NCBI GenBank assembly: GCA_035637455.1
Contig: DASPXE010000007.1
Coordinates: forward strand, 51,150 to 115,149
DNA from: 20CM-4-69-16 sp035637455
Lineage (GTDB): Bacteria; Gemmatimonadota; Gemmatimonadetes; Gemmatimonadales; GWC2-71-9
Direction: 5' to 3'
DNA length: 64,000 nucleotides
Shown: piece by piece, positions 45,156-54,205 of the stretch
How positions within the stretch are numbered: position 1 is the first letter of the stretch
Layout: each line of letters starts with the position of its first letter
The notes under the pieces: model-generated
The model's input: the letters and a program-made list of their open reading frames with translations, nothing else
The model's database searches: none
Told to the model about the DNA's origin: nothing
Translations under genes and position numbers: made by a program

Positions 45156-45183
45156 ATGAAGGCGGCTGGGAGGCTGGATGAAG
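45156..45183 (-). promoter_or_regulatory. TTCA-box repeat between the NirK-like and Usp genes
   Basis: GATGAAGG occurs at 45155 and 45177, 22 bp apart, in the divergent promoter region; TTCAT is on the coding strand of the NirK-like gene. Confidence 0.5.
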
Positions 45184-45255
45184 GTTTCTTGCGGTATCTG
45201 TCAGAATCGCTTCACCGCCCCCGCGCGACCTTGGTTTGCGTCAGGAGGTGGTCAC

Positions 45256-46158
45256 ATGTCATGGAAACCCTTCGTGGTCGGTGTGGACGCCTCGCCTGAG
45301 GCAGCGGCGGCGGCGGGGTTTGCTTGCCGCACGGCGGAGCGAGCGAACGCGGGTTGTCGCCTCGTCCACGCGACGCGTGACATGCTCGCGGGGTTCGAGG
45401 CGCCCCAGGTGGAGGTCTATCGCCAGGCGATCGTCGAGCGGGCGCGCGGCCAGATAGCCGCAGTCGTGAGCGGTAAGGTTCCGGCCGGTACCCGCGACGA
45501 GATGATGGTGCGGTTCGGCTCCGCCGCGGGGGTGTTGAAGGACGTCGTGGCCGAGATCGGCGCCGAGGTCGTCGTCCTGGGCGGGAAGCATCACTCGACG
45601 CTCGGCCGCTGGTTCGGCGGGAGCACAAGTCTCAACGTGGCTCGCACGGCCGACGTGCAGATCCTCGTGACCGCCGGCACGCCAACGACGATCCGCCGCG
45701 TGCTGGTCGCCGTCGACCTGTCGGGCGCCGCCCGGCGGACCCTGCGGGTGGCGGAGCGCTACGCCGCGCTGTTCGGCGCGGAGCTGCGCGCGCTGAGCGT
45801 GTTCGAGCCGCTCCCCGTCATCCCCGAGGTGACGCCGTCCTACGACCCGACTGAGTACTACGCGATGTCAGAAGAGCTCTTGCACCGCGATATCTGGCCC
45901 GCGATCCGAATGAAGGGCGTCGAGAAGGTGGTGCGGTACGGAACGGCGGTGGACACCATCTTGCGCGAAACGGCCGCATGGCAGACGGATCTGCTCGTGG
46001 TAGGGTCGCACGGCAAGGGGTGGGCGACGCGCGTGCTCGTGGGCAGCGTGACAGAGCGGTTGCTCAACCACCTGCCGACGTCGCTCATCGTCGTGCCGGT
46101 GTCGGCGGCTCAGGTGGCCGAGCCGGTGGGGGTGAAACTGGCGACCGCCATGGCTTAG
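45256..46158 (+). CDS. Tandem universal stress protein (two Usp domains)
   Basis: 300 residues from ATG 45256, preceded by GGAGGTG. Two Usp domains: FVVGVDASPEAAAAAGFACR with VVVLGGKHHST, and RVLVAVDLSGAARRTLRVAE with LLVVGSHGKGWATRVLVGSV. The second has the ATP-binding GxHGxG(9)GS pattern; the first has GGKH instead and may not bind ATP. It is divergent from the NirK-like gene. Confidence 0.92.
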   Translation: MSWKPFVVGVDASPEAAAAAGFACRTAERANAGCRLVHATRDMLAGFEAPQVEVYRQAIVERARGQIAAVVSGKVPAGTRDEMMVRFGSAAGVLKDVVAEIGAEVVVLGGKHHSTLGRWFGGSTSLNVARTADVQILVTAGTPTTIRRVLVAVDLSGAARRTLRVAERYAALFGAELRALSVFEPLPVIPEVTPSYDPTEYYAMSEELLHRDIWPAIRMKGVEKVVRYGTAVDTILRETAAWQTDLLVVGSHGKGWATRVLVGSVTERLLNHLPTSLIVVPVSAAQVAEPVGVKLATAMA

Positions 46159-46182
46159 TGGAGGACCAGCATCCCCACCCTT

Positions 46183-47286
46183 TCAATGCCGCGGCAGTAC
46201 CGGAACGAGGGACAGCGCGATCGAGACCGCGATCAGCACGATGATGATCCATTCGAGGATCTCCATCCGCCGGCTCGACGCGCGGTCCGCCATCTTGGCG
46301 TAGATGCTGTCGATCGTCTGCAGCTTGCGCGTGATGCTCGCGTCCCAATCGCCCAGGTGAAAGCGCCGGGACGCGAGCGAGTACACCCGCGCCAGGAACT
46401 GATCTCCCACCAGCTTGAGCGCGTTCGTCACCTGCTCGAACAGGATCGCGCCGTCGAGCTGCAGCCGGGCCAGCCGGCGCAGGTCAGGACCCTCGCTCCC
46501 CGAGCCGACGACCCGCGTCGGGCGCGGCTGCAGCAGCTCATAGGCCCGCTCGAGAATGTCGTCGAGCTGCTGGTCGAGGAAACGCATCTCGAGCAGCTGG
46601 ATGTTGGCGAACTCGAGCACCGCGCGCACGTCGTCGCCTTCGGGGTCGAACAGTAGCGTCGCGTCCGTGTCGATGAACGTCGCCTCGTCGGGCCCGAACG
46701 AGAGCCGCGAGGCCGTGGCGTCGGCGACTTCCTGCTGGGACAGGGTATGCGGCTCGGCCCGCAACACTTGAGCGACGGTGTGCGCATGGTCGGTCCAGAG
46801 AGCGGCGGCGCCGCAGGGCGCTGCAAAGGCCTCGATCTGGAAGATGGAGTAGTCCTCGACGAAGTCCGCGATGTGCGGCCGTAACGCCGCGTCCCCGAGC
46901 GTCGCCAGCAGCTCCTCCACGTGCCGGCGGGCGTCGGCAACGAGCCGCTCGTTCCCCCACAACTCGTACGCCAGTGCGGGGAGGCCCAGGAGTGGCCCCT
47001 CGATCGCCGCTGCGTAGCTCACGGAAATGGCGCCGAAGTCGTACAACACCAGCTCCAGCGTCGGCGCCGTGCGGTAGGCGCCCAGCACGTGCACCTCCCC
47101 CGGGCGGGTCACGCGCAGTGGTGCGGGACGGTATTCGAACGATGCGGGCGCCCGGCGTCGCTGCTTCACCGTCTGGCGCTCGGCGCCGGCCAGGATGCGG
47201 CGCTCGGCCGCGTCCAGGTCGATCGCTCGCGCGACGTCGTAGGCGAACAGGGGAAAACAGGTGCCCTTCGCGATCACCGGCTCCAT
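46183..47286 (-). CDS. RMD1/DUF155 family protein
   Basis: 367 residues. LVLYDFGAISVSYAAAIEGP, DYSIFQIEAFAAP and the C-terminal helix WIIIVLIAVSIALSLVPVL match the RMD1/YagE (DUF155) family, whose eukaryotic members are mitochondrial membrane proteins; the bacterial role is unknown. The C-terminal helix should anchor it in the inner membrane. It is the last gene of the glycogen operon and overlaps the upstream gene by 13 nt. Confidence 0.85.
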   Translation of the reverse strand: MEPVIAKGTCFPLFAYDVARAIDLDAAERRILAGAERQTVKQRRRAPASFEYRPAPLRVTRPGEVHVLGAYRTAPTLELVLYDFGAISVSYAAAIEGPLLGLPALAYELWGNERLVADARRHVEELLATLGDAALRPHIADFVEDYSIFQIEAFAAPCGAAALWTDHAHTVAQVLRAEPHTLSQQEVADATASRLSFGPDEATFIDTDATLLFDPEGDDVRAVLEFANIQLLEMRFLDQQLDDILERAYELLQPRPTRVVGSGSEGPDLRRLARLQLDGAILFEQVTNALKLVGDQFLARVYSLASRRFHLGDWDASITRKLQTIDSIYAKMADRASSRRMEILEWIIIVLIAVSIALSLVPVLPRH

Positions 47287-49196
47287 GAGATCTCGACCCG
47301 GGCTTCCGCTAGCGCCACCGGCCAGCGCGGCGTGAGCGAATGGCCCTGCACCGTCTCGTCCAGCCCCCGCTCCGACTTCGACACCGTGCCGATGGGAAAC
47401 GACCAGACTTCGGCGGCGGGCCCGCACTGCAGCTCGAGCGGGTGGGCGAGCGATACCTCCGGCGCGAACAGCGCATCCCGAGGGAAGCGCGCCGGATCCC
47501 AGCGGTAGGAGACGGTCACCCCGCCACCAGCGTCGAAGCGGAGTCGCTTCTCGAGCTGGGGCGCCTGGCAGGTCACCTCTACGGCCGCGCCGACCGTACG
47601 CACAGCGACCGCCACCGGAACGCCGGCCCACGATACGATCGGCTGGTACTCGCCGCTCGCATAGATTTCCCGGGTCAGTGCCCCAGGGAGGACGCGCTCC
47701 ACGAACAGCGCGCGCGCGTCGCGATCGACGGGCGGCAGCTGGTCGATGCGCATGCGCTTCTCGATGTCGTGAATGCTCGGTGTCCCGTCTCCCGTTCCCA
47801 TGTTCGCCTGCTCGCCCCCCTCCAGCGCGAGCTCGTGATACGCCTCGCGCCGCCGCGTCAGCACATCGGCGTAGTTGATCCCGGCGCCGAACAGCGTGTA
47901 TTCCTCTATCGCGCCGCCGCGGCGCGGGCTGACGAGAGCGGAGAATGCCCCCGAATGCAACCAGATCTCCTCGAACCCGTCAGCGTCGAGATCGAGCTGT
48001 TCGACCTCGAGCGGAGCGCCTCGCCGCAGCTCGCCTTCGGCCAGCGCGAGGTTGCGCCAGATCGCCTGCCGGAGATGCGGGAGGTACAGCCCTCCGAACA
48101 CGCCGTGCCAGTACGCGTCGTTGCATTGCGCGCGGCCGATCGCCTGGCGCGCTGCCGCCGGGTCGCCCGAGCGCCGGCACAGCGCGGACAGGGCCTGCAT
48201 CTTCTTGTGCATCCGGTTCGACTCGGGATAGCGCACGAAGAAATTGCGCCAGTGCGCCCCCCGGACCAGCGCCCCGTCGGGTCCGGCGAGCCGCTCGGGC
48301 CCGAGGTCGTGCTCCAGCCGCGCCAGTCGGGTTGCGGCGTCCGGCGGCAGCGCCCAGCCCTCCATCTCGCGGTACGAGGCCGTCGGCAAGTACGCGAGCC
48401 CGCCGCTCGGTACCTCGGCGAGCGCGGCGGCGAGCGTCGTCAGGCGGATCTCGCTGCCCGCGATCAGCCCGCCCATCGCGTCGAGGAACTGCTCGAGCCA
48501 GCCACGGTCGTACACCCACTCCTTCGTGCCGGGCCAGCCGCCGAACTTCTCGCCGTCGTCCACGAACACGGCGAGCGGCGCCCCCCCCTCCCGCAACGAG
48601 CGCAGGTACGCCACGATGTCCGCGGGCGGCTTGAAAGGAATCAGGTAGCGGAGCCGCTCGTCGATCGGAAACAGCGCGACGCGCTTGCCGTCGCTCTCGG
48701 TCCAGTACGGGGCGTGCAGTCGATCGGCGGAGAATCCTGAGACCAGGAAATGACGATCGTCCACCAGCGCGTAGCGCACCCCCGCCTGCGCCAGATCCGC
48801 CGCCAGCTCAGGCTCCCAGACGCGCTCCGTCAGCCACAACCCGCTCGCTTCCACCCCGAATCGCCGTCTGATCGCCTGGCGCATCCAATCGATCTGCTCG
48901 ATCCGGTCCTGCCGGGGCAGGGCCGCCAGCACGGGCTCGTAGAACCCCGAGAGCAACAGCTCCAAGCGCCCGTCCACGGCGAGCCGCGCGATCCGGTCGA
49001 GCAACGCGGATTCGTGCCCTTCGAGCCACTCGAGCAGCGGACCGGACATGTGGATGGCGATGGGGAGGAATTCCCGCGTCGCAAGCCGCTCCAGGAACGG
49101 GCGGTACACGTCGCGCACGTGCTGCTCGAACACGTGGTCGAAGTTGCCCACCGGTTGGTGGAAATGGACGCCGAAGGCGAAGCGCAGCGGATCCAG
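47274..49196 (-). CDS. GH57 4-alpha-glucanotransferase/alpha-amylase-type enzyme
   Basis: 640 residues if begun at CTG 49196; the first canonical start (GTG 49151) would remove the conserved FGVHFHQPVGNFDHVF motif that opens GH57 domains. LWLTERVWEPEL carries the nucleophile Glu and FVDDGEKFGGWPGTKEW the catalytic Asp region. A C-terminal beta domain (DUF1926-like) ends the protein. It remodels alpha-1,4-glucans in the cytoplasm. The CTG directly follows the upstream TAG. Confidence 0.85.
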   Translation of the reverse strand: MDPLRFAFGVHFHQPVGNFDHVFEQHVRDVYRPFLERLATREFLPIAIHMSGPLLEWLEGHESALLDRIARLAVDGRLELLLSGFYEPVLAALPRQDRIEQIDWMRQAIRRRFGVEASGLWLTERVWEPELAADLAQAGVRYALVDDRHFLVSGFSADRLHAPYWTESDGKRVALFPIDERLRYLIPFKPPADIVAYLRSLREGGAPLAVFVDDGEKFGGWPGTKEWVYDRGWLEQFLDAMGGLIAGSEIRLTTLAAALAEVPSGGLAYLPTASYREMEGWALPPDAATRLARLEHDLGPERLAGPDGALVRGAHWRNFFVRYPESNRMHKKMQALSALCRRSGDPAAARQAIGRAQCNDAYWHGVFGGLYLPHLRQAIWRNLALAEGELRRGAPLEVEQLDLDADGFEEIWLHSGAFSALVSPRRGGAIEEYTLFGAGINYADVLTRRREAYHELALEGGEQANMGTGDGTPSIHDIEKRMRIDQLPPVDRDARALFVERVLPGALTREIYASGEYQPIVSWAGVPVAVAVRTVGAAVEVTCQAPQLEKRLRFDAGGGVTVSYRWDPARFPRDALFAPEVSLAHPLELQCGPAAEVWSFPIGTVSKSERGLDETVQGHSLTPRWPVALAEARVEISWSR

Positions 49197-50945
49197 CTAG
49201 TGGTCCCCCCCCTCCCCCTTCTCTTCGCCATTCCCGTCTGCGAAACCCAGCCGCCAGGCCGCGGGCGCGAGCTGCGCCGCCCAGTCGGGCGGAGATGCGG
49301 CGCGGATCCGGTAGAACACCGTCTGGGCATCGAACGGAACCGGACTGCCGTCGCGCTGCACGCGATCGGCCAGTTCCGTGACGACCGCGATCGCCCGAGA
49401 CGAGTGATCGTGCTCGAGCCGCGTCACCGCCCGGAGCAGCTCTCGGGCCGCGTCACCGCCCGGTCCCCCGGTGTCCCAGTCCGAGCGCGACGCCGCATCC
49501 ACCGGCACCCGCCGCTTGACCCGGCTCAGATAAACGTCGCGCCCGGTTCCCGCTCCGGGCTCGTTCGACTCCGCGCGCGCCAACCGGTCGAGCACGCCCG
49601 CTTCGAGCCGGGGCGCGTCCGTGCCGGCCAGCTCGATCGCGCGCGCCGCGTACCGCAGGATCTGCACTGACTCGAGCCCGGCGATGTCGTCGAAAAACCA
49701 GCCGCAGGACGTGAACATCCGGAGGGCGTTGCGCTCGAGGTCGAGCAGCTCCCGAGCCCGGACCCGGCGCGCCGCGTCGACGGGCCGGCGCATCTGCTCG
49801 GCCACGAATCGCGCGCTGGCCGCCTCGTCCGAGCTGACGACGGCGCCATAGGCGTCGCGGGCGGCCCACGGATCGGTGAACAGCTCGCTGCCCTCGCGCT
49901 CGAAGCGCGCGTGCAGCTCTCCGGCGAGCCAGTCGAGCGCCTCGCGCAGCGGCACCCGCCACCGCTGCTGCGTCGGCCGCTCGGGGGCCATCCGGCAGCC
50001 GCAGTCCGCCCGCCAGCGTTCCACCCCGTGCGGGCAGCTCCACGACGTGGGCGCTACCAGCTTCACCTCGTGCTGCGGCGGGTGTCGCGCCAGGAAGGCG
50101 GCGAAGTTTTCGATCCGCACATCGCGGCGCCGCTCGAGCTCGCGCAGCAGCCAGGCGAGCGCCACCTCGCCGAAGCGGTGGTGGTGGCCGTATGTCTCCC
50201 CGTCGGTCGCCACCGCCACGAGCCGCGGCGGGCTCGCCCCGTGCTGCGTCGCTACCAGCCGCTTCACCCACGCCGCGGCGTCCTTGAGCAGCGGTCCGAA
50301 CGCGACGTCGTGCGAGATGGGGCCGTCGTACACGAACAGCGCGAGGGACCGGCCGCCCGCCGTCCGGTAGCGCCCGGGAGACCCACCGGCGGGAGCGTGC
50401 TCGACCTGATGCGGAGCAAGGATGGTGAAGCGGATCCCCTCCGCCGCGAGGACATCCAGGGTCTCGGGATCGACCGCCGTCTCGGGAAGCCACATGCCCT
50501 CGGGGTCACGTCCGAAGCGACGCCGAAAATCAGCGATCCCCCAGCGCACCTCGGTCACTTTGTCGCGGCGGGACGAGAGCGGCAGGATCGCGTGGTGGTA
50601 AGGCATGGCGATGGCGTTGCCGTGCCCGCCATGCCGCTCGCGGCTCAGCCGGTCCGCCTCCAGCGCGGCGGCATAGGTCGACGGCGCCTGTCGCTCCAGC
50701 CACTCGAGCAGTGTGGGGCCGAAGTTGAAGCTGATCGAGGCCAGGGTGTTCACGATCTGCGCGATCCTGCCGTCGGGGGCATACAGCCGCGCCGCGACGA
50801 CCGCGCGGTAGCACTCTTGCTCGATACGCTGGTTCCAGTCGTGAAACGGGGCCGCGGACGGCTCGGCGGCGACCTGGTTGAGCCAGGGATCCTCGCGCGG
50901 CGGCTGGTAGAAGTGCCCGTGGATGACGACCGACCGAACGCTCAA
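49197..50945 (-). CDS. GH57-related glycoside hydrolase (DUF3536 type)
   Basis: 582 residues from a TTG at 50945 that overlaps the upstream stop (TTGA). VVIHGHFYQPPREDPWL opens the domain, GMWLPETAVDPETLDVLA carries the catalytic Glu and AVATDGETYGHHHRFGEVAL the acidic partner. This matches the large GH57/DUF3536 group often encoded with glycogen enzymes; its exact substrate is not known. Open reading continues upstream in this frame but has no coding signal. Confidence 0.82.
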   Translation of the reverse strand: MSVRSVVIHGHFYQPPREDPWLNQVAAEPSAAPFHDWNQRIEQECYRAVVAARLYAPDGRIAQIVNTLASISFNFGPTLLEWLERQAPSTYAAALEADRLSRERHGGHGNAIAMPYHHAILPLSSRRDKVTEVRWGIADFRRRFGRDPEGMWLPETAVDPETLDVLAAEGIRFTILAPHQVEHAPAGGSPGRYRTAGGRSLALFVYDGPISHDVAFGPLLKDAAAWVKRLVATQHGASPPRLVAVATDGETYGHHHRFGEVALAWLLRELERRRDVRIENFAAFLARHPPQHEVKLVAPTSWSCPHGVERWRADCGCRMAPERPTQQRWRVPLREALDWLAGELHARFEREGSELFTDPWAARDAYGAVVSSDEAASARFVAEQMRRPVDAARRVRARELLDLERNALRMFTSCGWFFDDIAGLESVQILRYAARAIELAGTDAPRLEAGVLDRLARAESNEPGAGTGRDVYLSRVKRRVPVDAASRSDWDTGGPGGDAARELLRAVTRLEHDHSSRAIAVVTELADRVQRDGSPVPFDAQTVFYRIRAASPPDWAAQLAPAAWRLGFADGNGEEKGEGGDH

Positions 50946-52609
50946 TCGCCCAGCACCTCGGCCACGGCGTCGAGGACCTTCGGGAACAGCCCGTCGCGGC
51001 GCTCCAGCTCCGCCGCCAGTGCGACGCCCCGCGTCCCCGTGTCGCCCGACGAGCCGGACGTCAGGGCGGCGACCAGCCGCTCGGCGTCGTCGCAGTGCAG
51101 CTTGAAGCGGCGCTCGGCATAGTCCGGCACCGCGCCAGTGGAGATCATGAACTGCCAGTCGGAAGCCTGGGCGAGGAGCAGCTCGCGGGCGGCCTGCGCG
51201 AGCACGGGACGGGCGCCGGGGGATGCGAGCGCCGCAGGGGCCGCCTTCCAGAAGGCGTCCTCCAGCGCGCGGAGGCGCGGCCACGTCCACGCGGTGCGGT
51301 CGTTGAGCCACATCGTGTGATCGCCGTTCACGCCCCACGAGCCCTCCGCGAGGCGTAACCCCACGCGCGGGGCATGGTCCGCCAGGTGCTGCGACGCCGT
51401 CGCCGCGCGGATGCGGGGATGGTAGCGCAGCTCGCGGTACACCGCGGCCAGGAAATCCACACCCTCGAACCACCAGTGACCGAACAGCTCCGTGTCGAAC
51501 GGTGCGACGACGACGCCGGCATCTTTCAACGCTCCCGCTCCGGGCGCCGCCGCGATTTCGGCGAGCAGGTGCGCGAAGTGGCGCGCATGGTCTCCGGCCC
51601 GGCCGCGCGCGGCCGCCGGGTCGTAAGGGCGCTTCGCGCCCAGGTCGACGTCGGGTCCCGTCACCCGCCACAGCTTGAGACCGCCGGGCCAGCGGATCTT
51701 GTGGAACTCGAGGTACCACTCGTCGCCGGGGTAGCCCTGGTGGCGGCTCCAGACCTGCATCGAGGAGCGAGGATCCCGCACCAAGGTGGCCACACCCCGC
51801 TTCGCCCGAGGCGGCGTCACCCGGTAGGCCTGGTAGGGCGAGCGCACCGCCGCGGTTGCGCGTTGCGACGAAGCGTCGTGCCGCTCCGCGTCGAACCGCT
51901 CCGCGCCCAACGGGATCTCGGCGTACATCCCGAGCGGCGTGCCGGCCCGCGCGAGATGCGCGTCGGTGAAGAAGTAGCGGAACCCGGCAGCCGCCAGGTG
52001 GTCCTCGATGCCGCGCCGCTTGTCGGCGCGCGGCCGGTAGGCGCACTCCGGCAGCCAGCAGCCCACCGGATCGCGGCCGAACAGCCGCCGGTGCTCGCTC
52101 CGCCCCAGCGTGAGCTGCAGCTGTACGCTCTCGTCGCGGGCGAGGAGCGGCAGATAGCCGTGCGTCGCCGCCGAGCCGATGATCTCCAGACGCCCGTCGT
52201 CCTGGAGACGGCGGAAGGCGGCCACAATGTCACGGTCCAGCGACTGAAACAGCTTCCGCAGTCGACTCAACCGCGCCTTCCAGTAGTCGACGAGGGGCAT
52301 GAGCGCCGCATCGCCGGTAGCGGCCAGCGCCGCCGGCGCTTCCCGGAAAACGGCCTCGCGTTGGTCGAAGAAGGCCTCGAGCTCCAGTGCGAATGCCGGG
52401 CTCGCGAGCTGGTTCGCGAGCACCGGCGTGAAGCCGATCGTCACCGGCGCCCGCGTGTCGTGGGGAGGGGCCGCGAGCTCCTGCAGCTGCTCGAGCAGGG
52501 GGAGGTAGCTGTCGAGCGCCGCTTCGCACAGCCAATCGCTGCCGTGCGGCCACCGCCCGTGATTCAGCACGTACGGCAAGTGGCTGTGCAGCGCGAGGAC
52601 GAAATCCAT
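50942..52609 (-). CDS. GH57 1,4-alpha-glucan branching enzyme
   Basis: 555 residues from ATG 52609. FVLALHSHLPYVLNHGRWPHG at the start, CWLPECAYRPRADKR with the nucleophile Glu, and VVAPFDTELFGHWWFEG with the catalytic Asp are hallmarks of GH57 branching enzymes (DUF1957 group), as in Thermococcus TK1436 and Thermus. It makes alpha-1,6 branches. It replaces the more common GH13 GlgB in this operon. Confidence 0.9.
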   Translation of the reverse strand: MDFVLALHSHLPYVLNHGRWPHGSDWLCEAALDSYLPLLEQLQELAAPPHDTRAPVTIGFTPVLANQLASPAFALELEAFFDQREAVFREAPAALAATGDAALMPLVDYWKARLSRLRKLFQSLDRDIVAAFRRLQDDGRLEIIGSAATHGYLPLLARDESVQLQLTLGRSEHRRLFGRDPVGCWLPECAYRPRADKRRGIEDHLAAAGFRYFFTDAHLARAGTPLGMYAEIPLGAERFDAERHDASSQRATAAVRSPYQAYRVTPPRAKRGVATLVRDPRSSMQVWSRHQGYPGDEWYLEFHKIRWPGGLKLWRVTGPDVDLGAKRPYDPAAARGRAGDHARHFAHLLAEIAAAPGAGALKDAGVVVAPFDTELFGHWWFEGVDFLAAVYRELRYHPRIRAATASQHLADHAPRVGLRLAEGSWGVNGDHTMWLNDRTAWTWPRLRALEDAFWKAAPAALASPGARPVLAQAARELLLAQASDWQFMISTGAVPDYAERRFKLHCDDAERLVAALTSGSSGDTGTRGVALAAELERRDGLFPKVLDAVAEVLGD

Positions 52610-52620
52610 TGCGCCCGCGG

Positions 52621-54147
52621 TCAGGCGGCAGTCGAGCGCGCGGCGAGCGCGCGGAGATAGACAGCCAGGTAGCGGGAGGCAGAGCCCTCCCAGCCGAACG
52701 CCAGCGCCATCACCTGGTGCATGATCTTGCGCCAGGCGGTCCGGTCCCGATAGCAGTCGAGCGCCCCCAACACCGCTTGCTCGAGCGCCGCGGAGGTGTA
52801 TTCGGTGAACAGCACTCCCGTCTCCCCGTCCACGATGCTGTCGAGCAAGCCGCCTACCCGGCGGGCGACCGGGATCGTGCCGTAGCGCTGCGCCCGCATC
52901 TGGGTGAGCCCGCACGGCTCGTACAAGGACGGCATCAGCAGCAGGTCCGCCCCCGCGAGCAGCCCGTGCTCCAGGTGATCCGTGAAGGCGAACTCGACCG
53001 CCACCCGTTCGGGGGCCGCGGCGGCGAGCTCGGTCAGCGCCGCGTGATAGCGGTGCTCTCCTGCGCCGAGGAAGATGAACTGCGCGTCCGTCTTCCCCAG
53101 TAGGTCGGCTCCGAGCACGAGGTCGAGCCCCTTCTGCGACACGAGACGCGCGCTCATGCCGAACAGCGGCGCGTGGGCGCGCTGCGGCAAGCCGTAGGCG
53201 CGCTGCAACGCCGCCTTGCAGCGCCGCTTGCCCGCGAGCTCATCGATCGAGTAGGTCGCCGTGATGTGCGGGTCCGTCGCGGGATTCCACACTACCGGAT
53301 CGATCCCGTTGAGGATCCCCACCACCCGGTCTCCCAGCTCGGTGAACTTCTCCTGCAGGCCGAACCCGCCTTCCGGCGTCAGCAGCTCTCGCGCATGGGT
53401 CGGACTGACGGTGACGGCCAGGTCCGCGAACGTCAGGCCACCTTTGAGAATGTTCATCCGGCCGTACCACTCGAACACCTGTGGGTTGTACAGCTCACCG
53501 GGTAGACCGAGGGCGGCCAGCGTCTCGGCAGGAAAATGGCCCTGGAATCCGGCGTTGTGCACCGACAGCACCGTGCCCAACCGGCGGTGGAGCGGCTCGC
53601 CCGCGAACACGGTGCGCAGGTACACCGGCGCGAGACCGGTGTGCCAGTCGTGTGCGTGCAGCACCTGCGCCTCGGGCGCGATCTGCGGCAACACCGTCAG
53701 CGCAGCCGCGGAGAAGAAGGCGAACCGCAGCGCGTTGTCCGGATAGTCTCCGGTGTCGTCGCCGTAGATCCCCGCCCGATCGAAGAAGTCGGGGTGCTCG
53801 ATGAAAAAGACGTGCGGTCCGCCGGCGGCGCCGTCCTGCACGCGATACAGCCAGGCGGTCTCGGTCCGGTCGCCGAGCGTGACGGTGAACGGCGGTCCTG
53901 CCCGTTCCAGATTCGGCGCGGTCTCCCGCACCTGGCGGTACAGCGGCAGTACGACCGTCGTGGGCATGCCGACGGCTGCCTGGAAGCTGGCCAACCCGCT
54001 CACAGCCTCTCCCAACCCGCCGGTGCGCGCGAACGGCCAGTATTCGGCCGTCAGGTGGACCACCCCGATCCGCTCGGCCGCGGGGGCGGGAGGGCGCGGC
54101 GCAGGGACGGGGCCGGCCTTCGGGCGGGCCCTCGCTCTCGCACGCAC
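52621..54147 (-). CDS. glgA: Glycogen/starch synthase (GT5)
   Basis: 508 residues (GTG 54147). HLTAEYWPFARTGGLGEAVSG is the N-terminal KxGGL-type glucosyl-donor loop (here RTGGL), and PSLYEPCGLTQMRAQRYGTI the C-terminal catalytic signature. It extends alpha-1,4-glucan from ADP- or UDP-glucose. The first 25 residues are Arg/Pro/Ala-rich and unconserved, so a later start is possible. No GlgC gene is in the window. Confidence 0.93.
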   Translation of the reverse strand: MRARARARPKAGPVPAPRPPAPAAERIGVVHLTAEYWPFARTGGLGEAVSGLASFQAAVGMPTTVVLPLYRQVRETAPNLERAGPPFTVTLGDRTETAWLYRVQDGAAGGPHVFFIEHPDFFDRAGIYGDDTGDYPDNALRFAFFSAAALTVLPQIAPEAQVLHAHDWHTGLAPVYLRTVFAGEPLHRRLGTVLSVHNAGFQGHFPAETLAALGLPGELYNPQVFEWYGRMNILKGGLTFADLAVTVSPTHARELLTPEGGFGLQEKFTELGDRVVGILNGIDPVVWNPATDPHITATYSIDELAGKRRCKAALQRAYGLPQRAHAPLFGMSARLVSQKGLDLVLGADLLGKTDAQFIFLGAGEHRYHAALTELAAAAPERVAVEFAFTDHLEHGLLAGADLLLMPSLYEPCGLTQMRAQRYGTIPVARRVGGLLDSIVDGETGVLFTEYTSAALEQAVLGALDCYRDRTAWRKIMHQVMALAFGWEGSASRYLAVYLRALAARSTAA

Positions 54148-54205
54148 GGGCTTCGGCGCTCGGATGCTCGTGAGCTGCTCCCTTCGAGTTTGAAACGGGC
54201 CCCGT

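Noticed and set aside
50946..52046. N-terminal extension of the DUF3536 GH57 frame
   Set aside because: Arg/Ala/Gly-rich translation overlapping the branching enzyme in another frame; the TTG at 50945 starts right at the GH57 motif.
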